From: Bacillota bacterium
GTDB taxonomy: Bacteria; Bacillota; Dethiobacteria; DTU022
Direction: 5' to 3'
DNA: 10,334 nucleotides
Assembly: GCA_012727685.1 (NCBI GenBank)
Contig: JAAYGO010000144.1
Coordinates: 1 to 10,334 of the forward strand
Position 1 is the first letter of the stretch, and every line of letters starts with the position of its first letter. Positions 1 through 6,898 of the stretch are shown here, piece after piece. Position numbers and translations under genes: made by a program. The notes under the pieces are model-generated. The model was not told where the DNA came from. It saw only the letters and a list, made by a program, of their open reading frames with translations, and searched no databases.

Positions 1-25
1 GGCGAACCAAGGCCTGGCTGATGAG

Positions 26-136
26 AAGTGGGAAGTGAGATGTTAGAAGTGAGAAGAAAAGACCATGTTACTGTTATTCTGGCCAAGGTTTAAAGTGACT
101 GATGCGATCTCACCTCTAACCTCTCACATCCCACTT
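26..136. repeat. Imperfect long inverted repeat made of 7-base units
   Basis: Positions 26-53 and 109-136 are reverse complements at 25 of 28 positions, with a 55-base spacer. Each arm is a run of four heptamers related to AAGTGAG: AAGTGGG, AAGTGAG, ATGTTAG and AAGTGAG on the left. The match resumes inside the spacer, where ACCATG (62-67) faces CCAAGGT (83-89). As RNA or single-stranded DNA this would form a long hairpin. No open reading frame with a credible ribosome site crosses it. Purine-rich heptamer blocks of this kind suggest a dispersed intergenic repeat, but copy number cannot be judged from one window. Confidence 0.75.
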
Positions 137-140
137 TGCA

Positions 141-254
141 GGCCGCCGAGACAGGAGCGCAGGACGCGCGACTGTCGAGGGTAGCCCAGGCGGAAGGCCG
201 CCGGTGAGCCGCCAAAACATCTAACGAGTGAACCGGAGCGGAAGCCTCAGTGAC
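141..254 (+). ncRNA. Putative structured RNA or mobile RNA-like element, family unknown
   Basis: This GC-rich segment has no plausible gene but nests well as RNA. CC (146-147), GA, GACAG (150-154), GA and GCGC (157-160) pair with GCGC (166-169), GA, CTGTC (172-176), GA and GG (179-180) around the loop AGGAC. That gives two tandem G.A steps inside one stem. The steps are G.A only on the plus strand, which favours transcription in that direction. A second hairpin is GGCGG (189-193), loop AAGG, CCGCC (198-202). CCGC (209-212) can pair with GCGG (238-241), and CCGGT (201-205) with ACCGG (232-236) as an alternative. It directly follows the heptamer inverted repeat. I do not recognise the family. 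Orphan guide-RNA-like elements (HEARO/omega RNA) and the raiA RNA are candidates to test, not calls. No promoter was identified. Confidence 0.35.
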
Positions 255-361
255 AAAAGAAGCATAATTCTCCATTCCCCTGTTGGTGCCTCCTTGGAGA
301 CATGGCCGCCAACCTACTAACTGCTAATATATTACCCCAAAGAGGCACAGCAAACACTGAT

Positions 362-1714
362 TTAGATCTTTTCTTCAATCTCGCTGCCGCAGTCAAAGCG
401 GCGGTACAGGTCGGCGGCCCGGTCCTGCAGGTAGATATAGTCGTAACCGGCCCCGCCGGACTCCAGCGACTGCCGGTAGGCGTCGCGGGCCTCCTCCCGG
501 CAGGATTCACAACAGTAGAGGGGGATGCTGTAGCAGAGGACGCGCCGCCATTCGCCGTAGCCGTGCTCCGCCGCCGAGTCGATCACCCGGTAGGAGGAGC
601 AGCGGGGGCAGAGCCGCAGCCTGATCCGCTGGTTTTCGTAGATATTGTCGGTATCGTAAAAGATCTGCTTGACAGTAGTGTAAAAATCGCCGAGGCTCTT
701 CATGGCGGCAGCCTGCAGCTCTTCGCGCCGGCGAAAGTTTTCCAGCTGCAGCGCGGCCAGTTTTTTAAGCCAGGCTAGGTTGGCGGGATCTTCTTTAAAG
801 GCGCCGGGCTCGTAGTCGGGTTCGCGCAGGTTGGAATAATCGATCCCGGCCATGGCCATGATCAGGGCCAGGTTGATATAGGGCAGGGCTGTCTCCACGG
901 AGTAGCCGCCCTCGAGCACGGCGATATGGGGGGCCAGTCTCCTGTTCAGCTCTGCATAGCCGGTGGCGGTAAAGCGCATATTGGCCAGAGGATCGCTGTA
1001 ATGGTTATCCTGCCCCGCCGAGTTGACCACCAGTTCGGGCTTGAACTCCTCAAGAATGGGCAGGATAAGGTCTTCCAAGATGTAGAGGATCCCCTCGTCG
1101 GTGGTATACGGCGCCAGGGGAATGTTGATCGTGGTGCCCGCCGCCGCAGGACCGCCCAGTTCATCCACAAAGCCGCTGCCCGGGTAGAGGGTCCGCCCGT
1201 CCTGGTGAAAGGAGATGAAGAGCACGTCGGGGTCATGGTAATAGATCTCCTGCGTGCCGTCGCCGTGGTGCACGTCCGTATCGACTATGGCAATGCGGCG
1301 CAAGCCGTATTTGTGGCGCAGGTATTCGATCAGGATCGCCTCGTTGTTGATATTGCAGAAGCCGCGGTTGCCGTGGGCAACCGTCATGGCGTGGTGCCCC
1401 GGGGGGCGGATGATGGCAAAGCAGTTTTTAACCTCGCCGGCGGCAAAGGCGTCGCCCAATACCAGCGCCCCGCCGGCGGCGACCCGGTGCGCTTCGGTCG
1501 CGATCTCGTCAATGGAGGGCACGCAAAAATGCACGCGGGCGATATCCTGCGGCTCCGCCAGGCGGGGCTGGTATTCGCGGATCTGCGGCAGATCCATGAT
1601 CCCTTCCTCAAAGATCTGGTCCCGCGTATAGAGCAGCCTCTCCTCGCGCTCCGGGTGCGAAGGCGAGATGGCCCAGTCAAAAGCGGGGAAAAAAAGCAGG
1701 CCGGTCGGCTTCAT
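362..1714 (-). CDS. Histone-deacetylase-family (AcuC/acetylpolyamine amidohydrolase-like) zinc amidohydrolase with C-terminal Cys4 knuckle
   Basis: The 450-residue protein has an arginase/deacetylase fold in residues 1 to about 290, predicted to hydrolyse an acyl-amide bond with one Zn2+. Visible motifs are HPE (20-22), RPPGHHA with the catalytic His pair H107-H108, DTDVHHGDGTQ carrying metal ligands D147 and H149, SAGQD with ligand D236, and GGY with the transition-state tyrosine Y271. All catalytic residues are therefore present. Many relatives have SAGFD where this one has Q235. Residues 300-450 are an extension containing CPRC (C369, C372) and CCESC (C402, C405), which looks like a structural zinc knuckle. 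The ATG is preceded by GGGGGTG at suitable spacing and overlaps the upstream stop as ATGA, so translation is probably coupled. It is cytoplasmic with no signal peptide. Bacterial relatives act on acetylated polyamines, acetyl-CoA synthetase or other amides, and the substrate here is unknown. No clear terminator follows the stop. Confidence 0.9.
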   Translation of the reverse strand: MKPTGLLFFPAFDWAISPSHPEREERLLYTRDQIFEEGIMDLPQIREYQPRLAEPQDIARVHFCVPSIDEIATEAHRVAAGGALVLGDAFAAGEVKNCFAIIRPPGHHAMTVAHGNRGFCNINNEAILIEYLRHKYGLRRIAIVDTDVHHGDGTQEIYYHDPDVLFISFHQDGRTLYPGSGFVDELGGPAAAGTTINIPLAPYTTDEGILYILEDLILPILEEFKPELVVNSAGQDNHYSDPLANMRFTATGYAELNRRLAPHIAVLEGGYSVETALPYINLALIMAMAGIDYSNLREPDYEPGAFKEDPANLAWLKKLAALQLENFRRREELQAAAMKSLGDFYTTVKQIFYDTDNIYENQRIRLRLCPRCSSYRVIDSAAEHGYGEWRRVLCYSIPLYCCESCREEARDAYRQSLESGGAGYDYIYLQDRAADLYRRFDCGSEIEEKI

Positions 1715-3393
1715 TTCGCCACCCCCTTGAATTCGTCGATCAGGCCGGGCACGATTTGCGCCTCCACCTGGAAGATCTTGCCGACCCGGCTGTAACCGCG
1801 GATCATGTTAAATTGCTCCGCCATCTGCACGCGCACGCCGTGCAGGCAGGCAACCATCCCCTTGGCTGCGGCCAGCCGCGCCAGGTGCTCCACTGCTTTT
1901 TCCCTGGCGTCGTCCAACTGGAAGGCGTCCGGATCGGCGATCCTCTCTTCGATACCCTCCTGGTCGATCAGGAGGCGCTTCTGCTGGGTATCGGCATAGA
2001 GGGACACCGCCAGGGTCGGCCGCGCCACCGCCGCGCCGAGGGCATTCGCCGTCGGCGCGAGGCGGTGCACCATGCATGGCACCCCCATTTTTTCCGCGAG
2101 CAGCGGCACCATCAGCTCCGCCGCGCCGCCGATGCCGATAATCCGGTCAAGGCGGAACCTGCGCCGGTGCACAATTTCCCAGACCTTGTAGGCCGGTTCG
2201 TCTTCCCATTCGCGAAACATTTCCAGGATCAGGCGCTCCAGCCGCGCGAGCGCCTCTTCGGTCACCGCGGCGGCAAAGGAGTCCGGCTCGCAGCCCGCCC
2301 GGGCGGCTTCCCCGGCAATTTTCTCCCTGGCCCGGGCCATATCTCCGATGGCCAGGCCCCGGTGACAGGCGACGGCATCGGTGAGCGTGGCCGCCGGACC
2401 GCCCAGGCAGGCCGCCGGGCCCAGCCGCTGCGCGGCGATCTCCGCCTGCCCGTTCGCGCCTTTGACGGCGCTGTCGCCCCCCAGGGCCAGCGAGCGCAGG
2501 GCCAGCGCCTGGATATGGGTGAAGCGTCCCTCGATGCGGGCCCCCTTCGAGGCGTGCAGCGGCACGCCGTCGATGAGCAGGGCAATGTCCGTGGTCGTGC
2601 CCCCCATATCGATCATGACCGCGTTCTCCTGCCGGCGGCTCAGGGCCACGGCGCCCATGGCGCTGGCCGCCGGGCCCGAAAAAACCGTCTCCACGGGATT
2701 CCGCCTGGATACTGCCAGCGGCATGGTGCCGCCGTCCGCCTTCAGGATATGGACCGGCGCTTTTAAGCCGCGCCTTTGCACGGCCTCCTCCACCCGGTCC
2801 GCGAACTTCCCCCATTCCGGGGCGGTCACCGCGCTGTAGTAGGCTGTCACCGCCCGGCGCGGAAAATTCATCCTGCCGGCCACTTCGCTCCCCAAGACCA
2901 TCGTTGCCCCGGGATGAAGGCGGCCGACCATCCGGGCAATCTCCTGCTCCAGGGAGCGGTTGCGCTGGGCAAATTTCGCCGCCACGGCGATCCGCTCAAT
3001 CCCTTTCCGGCGGATATCTTGAACGGCCTTTTCCACTTCAGCCGGATCTATTTCCTCGGTAATATTGCCCCGGAAATCGATGCTGCCTTTCAGGAAATAG
3101 GTATCGGGGGCGATGCGGTAATATTCAAAGGGCAGTCCCCTGCCGGGGATGAGGATCAGTGCGGTCCTGGCCCCGCTGCCCGTGGCCAGGATGTTTGTGA
3201 CCAGGGTGGTGCTGATCACCAGGCGGCGCACGGCCCCCGCCTCACGGCCGTCCAGCAGCTCATCGAGCACTGTAAAAATGGTCTCCGCCAGGTCGGAACT
3301 GTCGTTGGGCCTTTTCACGCTCTTGAGCAAAACCCCTTCGTGCAGCAGCACCCCGTCGGTGGAGGTCCCCCCCACATCAATACCGAGCAGCAT
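1711..3393 (-). CDS. Hydantoinase/oxoprolinase family protein (HyuA-like ATPase)
   Basis: The 560-residue protein belongs to the HyuA/5-oxoprolinase family, which uses ATP to open cyclic amides such as hydantoins or 5-oxoproline, and whose relatives also serve in acetone carboxylase-type complexes. The actin-like ATP-site motifs are present: GIDVGGTSTDG at 4-14, SGPAAS at 239-244, DMGGTTTD at 262-269 and GIGGAAEL at 420-427. It is shorter than many HyuA proteins (often 650-700 residues). A HyuB partner gene is not in the window. I chose ATG at 3393 because GGGAGGT lies 7 bases upstream; the in-frame GTG at 3402 overlaps that ribosome site. It is first in an operon with the deacetylase-like gene (4-base overlap). 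The pair suggests stepwise breakdown or remodelling of an amide compound, which is inference. The DNA appears visibly more GC-rich than the transporter genes beside it. The exact substrate is unknown. Confidence 0.88.
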   Translation of the reverse strand: MLLGIDVGGTSTDGVLLHEGVLLKSVKRPNDSSDLAETIFTVLDELLDGREAGAVRRLVISTTLVTNILATGSGARTALILIPGRGLPFEYYRIAPDTYFLKGSIDFRGNITEEIDPAEVEKAVQDIRRKGIERIAVAAKFAQRNRSLEQEIARMVGRLHPGATMVLGSEVAGRMNFPRRAVTAYYSAVTAPEWGKFADRVEEAVQRRGLKAPVHILKADGGTMPLAVSRRNPVETVFSGPAASAMGAVALSRRQENAVMIDMGGTTTDIALLIDGVPLHASKGARIEGRFTHIQALALRSLALGGDSAVKGANGQAEIAAQRLGPAACLGGPAATLTDAVACHRGLAIGDMARAREKIAGEAARAGCEPDSFAAAVTEEALARLERLILEMFREWEDEPAYKVWEIVHRRRFRLDRIIGIGGAAELMVPLLAEKMGVPCMVHRLAPTANALGAAVARPTLAVSLYADTQQKRLLIDQEGIEERIADPDAFQLDDAREKAVEHLARLAAAKGMVACLHGVRVQMAEQFNMIRGYSRVGKIFQVEAQIVPGLIDEFKGVAK

Positions 3394-3434
3394 GGAAGCC
3401 ACCTCCCGGCTCCGGCAATCTTTTCTTATTCAAT

Positions 3435-3463
3435 ATTCTACCATATTCTACTGGGGCAATAAA
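3435..3463 (-). promoter_or_regulatory. Candidate promoter of the hydantoinase-deacetylase operon
   Basis: On the minus strand, TAGAAT (3440-3435) is preceded by TGG, giving an extended -10 of the form TGnTAGAAT. A poor -35 (TTTATT, 3463-3458) lies 17 bases upstream. Transcription would begin near 3428 and leave a leader of about 35 bases ending in GGGAGGT. The -10 lies in a 9-base direct repeat, ATATTCTAC on the plus strand at 3433-3441 and 3443-3451. The preceding operon ends in a strong terminator, so a separate promoter is needed here. Confidence 0.4.
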
Positions 3464-3517
3464 ACAGCCCAGGGGGAAGGCCACCGGGAGGCTGTTGTCC
3501 TTGCTGTTCTATCTAAA

Positions 3518-3541
3518 GATCAAGAGAATCGCCCCTTGATC
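3518..3541. repeat. Short inverted repeat between the two minus-strand operons
   Basis: GATCAAG (3518-3524) and CTTGATC (3535-3541) are a perfect 7-base inverted repeat around a 10-base spacer. It lies after the opuA terminator and upstream of the candidate hydantoinase promoter. On the minus strand only TTT follows it, so it is a weak terminator at best. It could be a backup terminator or a regulator site. Confidence 0.3.
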
Positions 3542-3560
3542 CGGTGAGCTGCCGGGCGCC

Positions 3561-3591
3561 AAAAAAAGACCCGCGTGAGCGCGGGCCTTTT
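3561..3591 (-). terminator. Rho-independent terminator of the opuA operon
   Basis: Read on the minus strand, CCCGCG (3585-3580), loop CTCA, CGCGGG (3575-3570) forms a perfect GC stem. The stem extends through a G.U pair and a C-G pair, then A-T pairs, and runs into seven T residues (3567-3561). It lies about 28 bases after the opuAC stop codon. Read on the plus strand it has only four T residues, so it mainly acts on the minus strand. Confidence 0.9.
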
Positions 3592-3618
3592 GATCTCGCT
3601 ATTTTAGACCTTATCCTT

Positions 3619-4536
3619 TTAGTAAGTGAATTTATCCATGTTATCGTTAATCTCTTCAATCGAATCGATCTCCACGTACGACGGGACTACCAGGCCGATA
3701 CGGGCCCCTTCGTAGTTGGTGTTCACTATGTCAACCTGGTCGCCGAACTCTTCCAGGTATTGTCCGTGGGTCAGCGGCAGCCAGGCGGTGGTGCAGAAAT
3801 CGCCGTCTCCCTGGGCCAGTCCCTGCCACATCAAGGCTGCGGCCACTGATTTTACTTCCACGTTATAGCCCAGATCTTCGAGTACAGCCTTCACCACATG
3901 AGTACTGGCGGTGGCGCATTCCCATTCCACGTAAAGAATGGTCACATCGCCCTTTTCCGCAGAGGCCAATTCTTCATCGGGCAGCCACCGTTGCACTAGC
4001 GCTTGATTTTCATCCACCCAGATGCGGGCGTTTTCCGCCGGGTCTCCGCCTTCCATGTTCATGGCCATCACTGCCCCAATCTCCGCATCGGTCCAGGAGA
4101 ATTTCTCCAGTAGCGCATATACTTCCGGCATATCTTCGGCCAGTCCCAGCCGGGCCACTGTTTCAATGGTTTCATCACCGCCGAATATGCCCTTCGGATC
4201 CTCAAGGTATTTCAAGTCCCACCGGGAAAATTTCCAGTGGGGCGACCAGCCGGTCACGATTATCCATTCCTCGCGGTTGATGGCGTCCTGCAGGGCCGCG
4301 GTCATGGTCGCATCACTGCCTTCGACCAGAGCCACGTTGAGATTATACTCTTCAATCGCTTTTTCAGTAGCAGACATAATTCCGGCGCCGGGGTCGATGC
4401 CGATTATTCTTGCACCTGCCTGGCCCTGTCCCTTGTCATTACCCCCGTCTCCATCTCCGGCGCAACCGGTGAGGCCAAAGGCCAGTACCACGATTGCCAC
4501 TACAGCCACCCAAAAACCCTTTCCTTTTAAAACCAA
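3619..4536 (-). CDS. opuAC: Glycine betaine/proline betaine ABC transporter substrate-binding lipoprotein
   Basis: This is the extracytoplasmic receptor of the betaine importer. Residue numbers here count from the GTG at 4545. A basic N-terminus and hydrophobic stretch end in the lipobox LTGC with lipidated C28, followed by a Gly/Asp/Gln linker. The mature part follows the B. subtilis OpuAC order: GIDPGAGIM (about 49-57), TGWSPHW, then YVEW and TAWLPLTH. The tryptophans expected to form the aromatic cage for the trimethylammonium group are present (W100, W208, W255), as is H260. As I recall, other OpuA receptors such as that of Lactococcus carry the two halves in swapped order. I prefer TTG at 4536 as the start because GAGGAG (4550-4545) lies 8 bases upstream, whereas GTG at 4545 overlaps it. 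It is the last gene of the operon, 46 bases after opuAB. Betaine is the likely ligand; choline-type or related betaines are possible. Confidence 0.93.
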   Translation of the reverse strand: MVLKGKGFWVAVVAIVVLAFGLTGCAGDGDGGNDKGQGQAGARIIGIDPGAGIMSATEKAIEEYNLNVALVEGSDATMTAALQDAINREEWIIVTGWSPHWKFSRWDLKYLEDPKGIFGGDETIETVARLGLAEDMPEVYALLEKFSWTDAEIGAVMAMNMEGGDPAENARIWVDENQALVQRWLPDEELASAEKGDVTILYVEWECATASTHVVKAVLEDLGYNVEVKSVAAALMWQGLAQGDGDFCTTAWLPLTHGQYLEEFGDQVDIVNTNYEGARIGLVVPSYVEIDSIEEINDNMDKFTY

Positions 4537-4550
4537 CTGCTTCACTCCTC

Positions 4551-4565
4551 GTAGATTTATTCTAC
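4551..4565 (-). promoter_or_regulatory. Small hairpin directly upstream of the opuAC ribosome site
   Basis: In the 46-base gap before opuAC, GTAGA and TCTAC (4561-4565 and 4551-4555) form a 5-bp stem with a 5-base loop. It abuts the GAGGAG ribosome site at 4550-4545. Such a stem could protect a 5' end after cleavage, or expose the ribosome site so the receptor is made in excess over the membrane parts. That role is inference, and the stem is short. Confidence 0.3.
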
Positions 4566-4582
4566 AGTAAGTGTTTTAGCGA

Positions 4583-5446
4583 TTATCCTTGGATCTTTTT
4601 ATTCTGCAGATTTTGAGTAATCCGGTCGAGAATAATAGCTAAAACAACCACTGCCAAACCGCTTTCAAAACCACCTCCGATATTCAAACGCTGGATTGCT
4701 CCCCACACCTTTGTTCCCAAACCTGGAGCGCCGATCATGGCCGCAATGACGACCATGGATAATGAGAGCATGATGCACTGGTTTACACCGGCCATGATGG
4801 TGGGCATGGCCAGCGGGAGCTGCACCTTAACCAGCTTCTGCCACTCGGTGGTTCCAAAGGCGCCGCAGGCTTCAACCAGTTCTTTCGGCACCTGTCGTAT
4901 TCCCAGGCCGGTAAGCCGGATGACCGGAGGCATGGCAAAGACCACCGTGGCCATGACCGCCGGCACCTCGCCCATTCTGAAGAAAAAGACAACCGGAATC
5001 AGGTAGACAAAGGCGGGCAGGGTCTGCATCAGGTCCAGCACCGGCCAGACGATGCGGTGGAATGTTTCGCTGCGCGCCCCGGCAATCCCCATGGGGATGC
5101 CGATGCAGATCGAAACAACGGCGGACAAAACAACCAGGGACAGCGTCTGCATCGCGGCGGGCCAGAGCCCAAAATTATAAATCAGTATCAGCCCGGCAAA
5201 ACTGAAGGCGGCTACCGAACGGTTGCTCAAACGCCAGGCAATCAAGGAGAATAAAATGATTAGCACTAACGGAGGAAGCCAGATCAAGCCGTCAGTCATC
5301 CTGACGATCAGCGATTGCATGACCTCCGATAACGCCCGGGTAACAGGGCTGAGATGCACTCTCAGCCATTCAATCGCCACCTCTATCCCCTCTCCTAAAG
5401 GCAAACGGGGCAAATACTCCAGCGGATTTAAGATTTTCTCAATCAT
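4583..5446 (-). CDS. opuAB: Glycine betaine ABC transporter permease
   Basis: This 287-residue inner-membrane subunit belongs to the ProW/OpuAB family and forms the translocation path. An N-terminal amphipathic region (about 1-50) precedes several hydrophobic segments near 55-72, 78-95, 100-125, 138-160, 160-180, 218-242 and 260-275. The EAA loop that docks onto the ATPase is at about 189-210 (ELVEACGAFGTTEWQK). The PGLG after the last conserved loop is typical of the family. Translation starts at ATG 5446 with AAGGAGA about 9 bases upstream, and the start overlaps the end of the ATPase gene by 8 bases, implying coupling. The length is normal for the family and no defect is seen. Confidence 0.93.
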   Translation of the reverse strand: MIEKILNPLEYLPRLPLGEGIEVAIEWLRVHLSPVTRALSEVMQSLIVRMTDGLIWLPPLVLIILFSLIAWRLSNRSVAAFSFAGLILIYNFGLWPAAMQTLSLVVLSAVVSICIGIPMGIAGARSETFHRIVWPVLDLMQTLPAFVYLIPVVFFFRMGEVPAVMATVVFAMPPVIRLTGLGIRQVPKELVEACGAFGTTEWQKLVKVQLPLAMPTIMAGVNQCIMLSLSMVVIAAMIGAPGLGTKVWGAIQRLNIGGGFESGLAVVVLAIILDRITQNLQNKKIQG

Positions 5447-6632
5447 TGGCGTAATTCTCCTTTACCAGCCCCGCCAGCAGCACGCCCCGGATAATAATGC
5501 CCAGGATCCGGCCGGCTTCATTGACTACTACAAGGGGGACTACGGAAGTGGCGGACTTTTCAAACAACTCGTTTAAAGTGCTTTCCGGCGGGACCTTAAT
5601 GCAATCGGTGCGCATAATTTTAGTCAGGTCCGGATCTCCCCGGTCGGCTGCCTTTGCCGCTTCTTCCATCAGCACATAGCCTAGCAGCCGGCGATTCCGA
5701 TCCACGACAAAAATACTGGAGATGCCTTTATCTTTCATTTTGCGCATCGCTACCCGGGGGCCGTCCTTAGGAAAGGCCAGCACTTCAGGGTCTTTCATGA
5801 CCCCCTCCGCAGTGAGCACCTTGGAGAGGTCCACATCTTCCACAAACCTGGCCACGTATTCGTCGGCAGGGTGGGTGAGAATTTCTTCCGGGGTGCCGAT
5901 CTGCACCACCGCTCCATCTTTCATCAGCGCTACCCGGTCGCCGATTTTCAAAGCCTCGTCCAGATCATGGGTAATAAAAAAGATTGTTTTATTCATTTTC
6001 TCCTGCAGCTCCAACAGCTCATCCTGCATTTCCCGCCGGATCAGCGGGTCCAGGGCGCTAAAGGCTTCATCCATGAGGAGAATATCAGGACTGACCGCAA
6101 GGGCCCGCGCTAAGCCGACCCGCTGCTGCATGCCGCCGCTCAACTGGTGCGGATAGCTATCCTCCCACCCTGTTAAGCCGACCAGCGCCAGGGCTTCCCT
6201 GGCCCGTTCAAACCGTTCCGGCCTGCCCACATCCTGAATCTCCAGGCCGAAAGCGGCATTTTCGAGCACCGTGCGATGCGGAAAGAGGGCAAATTGCTGG
6301 AAGACCATCGCTTGCTTATGGCGGCGAAATTCGCGCAGCTCCTGCTCATTCATGGCAGTCACCTCTGCCCCGTCAACAAAAACCTTCCCCCGTGTCGGTT
6401 CAATGAGGCGGTTAATGCAGCGGATTAGTGTTGATTTGCCGCTTCCGGAAAGACCCATGACCACGAAGGTTTCCCCCGCCTCGATTGTAAAGCTGACGTT
6501 ATTCAGACCGACCGCCTGGCCTGTTTTTTGCAGGATTTCATCTTTAGAAAACCCCTGTTCCAACATCTGCAAGGCTTTGGCCGGGTTGTTACCAAATACT
6601 TTGGTTAGGCCGTCAATGATTATTTTGGACAT
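5439..6632 (-). CDS. opuAA: Glycine betaine ABC transporter ATP-binding protein with tandem CBS domains
   Basis: This 397-residue cytoplasmic ATPase of the importer belongs to the ProV/OpuAA family. It has Walker A GLSGSGKST (60-68), Q-loop FQQF (Q112), signature LSGGMQQ (164-170), Walker B with MDEAFSALD (187-195) and switch H222. The N-terminal motif with NNPAKALQML is typical of the family. Two CBS domains follow at about 275-325 and 335-390; in OpuA transporters these sense ionic strength or bind cyclic di-AMP. The tail ends KENYAND, without the long acidic tail known from Lactococcus OpuA. The start is ATG at 6632 because GGAGGG lies just upstream. The 14-residue upstream extension to 6674 has no ribosome site and begins at the promoter -10. 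It is the first gene of the operon and overlaps opuAB by 8 bases. Confidence 0.94.
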   Translation of the reverse strand: MSKIIIDGLTKVFGNNPAKALQMLEQGFSKDEILQKTGQAVGLNNVSFTIEAGETFVVMGLSGSGKSTLIRCINRLIEPTRGKVFVDGAEVTAMNEQELREFRRHKQAMVFQQFALFPHRTVLENAAFGLEIQDVGRPERFERAREALALVGLTGWEDSYPHQLSGGMQQRVGLARALAVSPDILLMDEAFSALDPLIRREMQDELLELQEKMNKTIFFITHDLDEALKIGDRVALMKDGAVVQIGTPEEILTHPADEYVARFVEDVDLSKVLTAEGVMKDPEVLAFPKDGPRVAMRKMKDKGISSIFVVDRNRRLLGYVLMEEAAKAADRGDPDLTKIMRTDCIKVPPESTLNELFEKSATSVVPLVVVNEAGRILGIIIRGVLLAGLVKENYAND

Positions 6633-6675
6633 AATCCCTCCATCAAGTTTAGGGTCAAAAACAAAACTATTCATT

Positions 6676-6705
6676 ACTGTACAATAAAACTACTACTTAT
6701 GTCAA
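6676..6705 (-). promoter_or_regulatory. Promoter of the opuA operon
   Basis: On the minus strand a consensus -35, TTGACA (6705-6700), is followed 18 bases later by TACAGT (6681-6676, four of six matches to TATAAT). Initiation near 6669 would leave a leader of about 37 bases with the GGAGGG site before ATG 6632. About 25 bases further upstream, ATTCC-N7-GGAAT (6730-6746) is a possible operator, but its arms are short. Confidence 0.6.
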
Positions 6706-6774
6706 ATTGGCAAGGCTCCTGGCGTTGTTATTCCAGAATTAGGAATTTCCACCTTATGTAATTTTGGTCTTCCT

Positions 6775-6798
6775 AAAAAGCCCCGGTGCCGGCTTTTT
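6775..6798. terminator. Bidirectional terminator-like hairpin between divergent promoters
   Basis: AAAAAGCC (6775-6782) and GGCTTTTT (6791-6798) form a perfect 8-bp stem with an 8-base loop. It is followed by a T run on either strand, since the stem itself ends in A5/T5. It sits between the opuA and mutS-like promoters, where neither operon should end. It may block stray transcription between the two units or be left over from a lost gene. Confidence 0.5.
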
Positions 6799-6818
6799 GC
6801 AGGCTTTCAGCCGGACGA

Positions 6819-6848
6819 TTCGCAGGCTGGCCTTGGTTCTGTTATAAT
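6819..6848 (+). promoter_or_regulatory. Promoter of the MutS-like gene
   Basis: A perfect -10, TATAAT (6843-6848), is preceded by TGT, making it an extended -10. TTCGCA (6819-6824, four of six matches to TTGACA) lies 18 bases upstream. Transcription would start near 6855, about 45 bases before the TTG start with its GGAGGTGA site. Confidence 0.65.
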
Positions 6849-6898
6849 AAGATCCAGTAAAAAATGGAGTAAGCAGCCCCCTGCACGGAGGTGAACCA

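Noticed and set aside
18..40. CTGATGA at 18-24, resembling part of a hammerhead ribozyme core
   Set aside because: The required GAAA and the correctly placed stems and cleavage triplet are not present.
218..224. ATCTAAC matching the RYYYAAC half of an integron attC site
   Set aside because: No matching GTTRRRY partner lies at attC spacing on either strand, and there is no integrase or cassette gene.
926..2766. Long plus-strand open frames (about 289 and 336 codons) opposite the deacetylase and hydantoinase genes
   Set aside because: They are antisense to genes with full catalytic motifs, have low-complexity Arg/His/Gly-rich translations typical of GC-rich shadow frames, and lack ribosome sites.
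4022..4570. 182-codon plus-strand frame opposite opuAC
   Set aside because: It lies antisense to a clearly recognised betaine-binding lipoprotein, and its Ser/Pro-rich translation has no recognisable motif.
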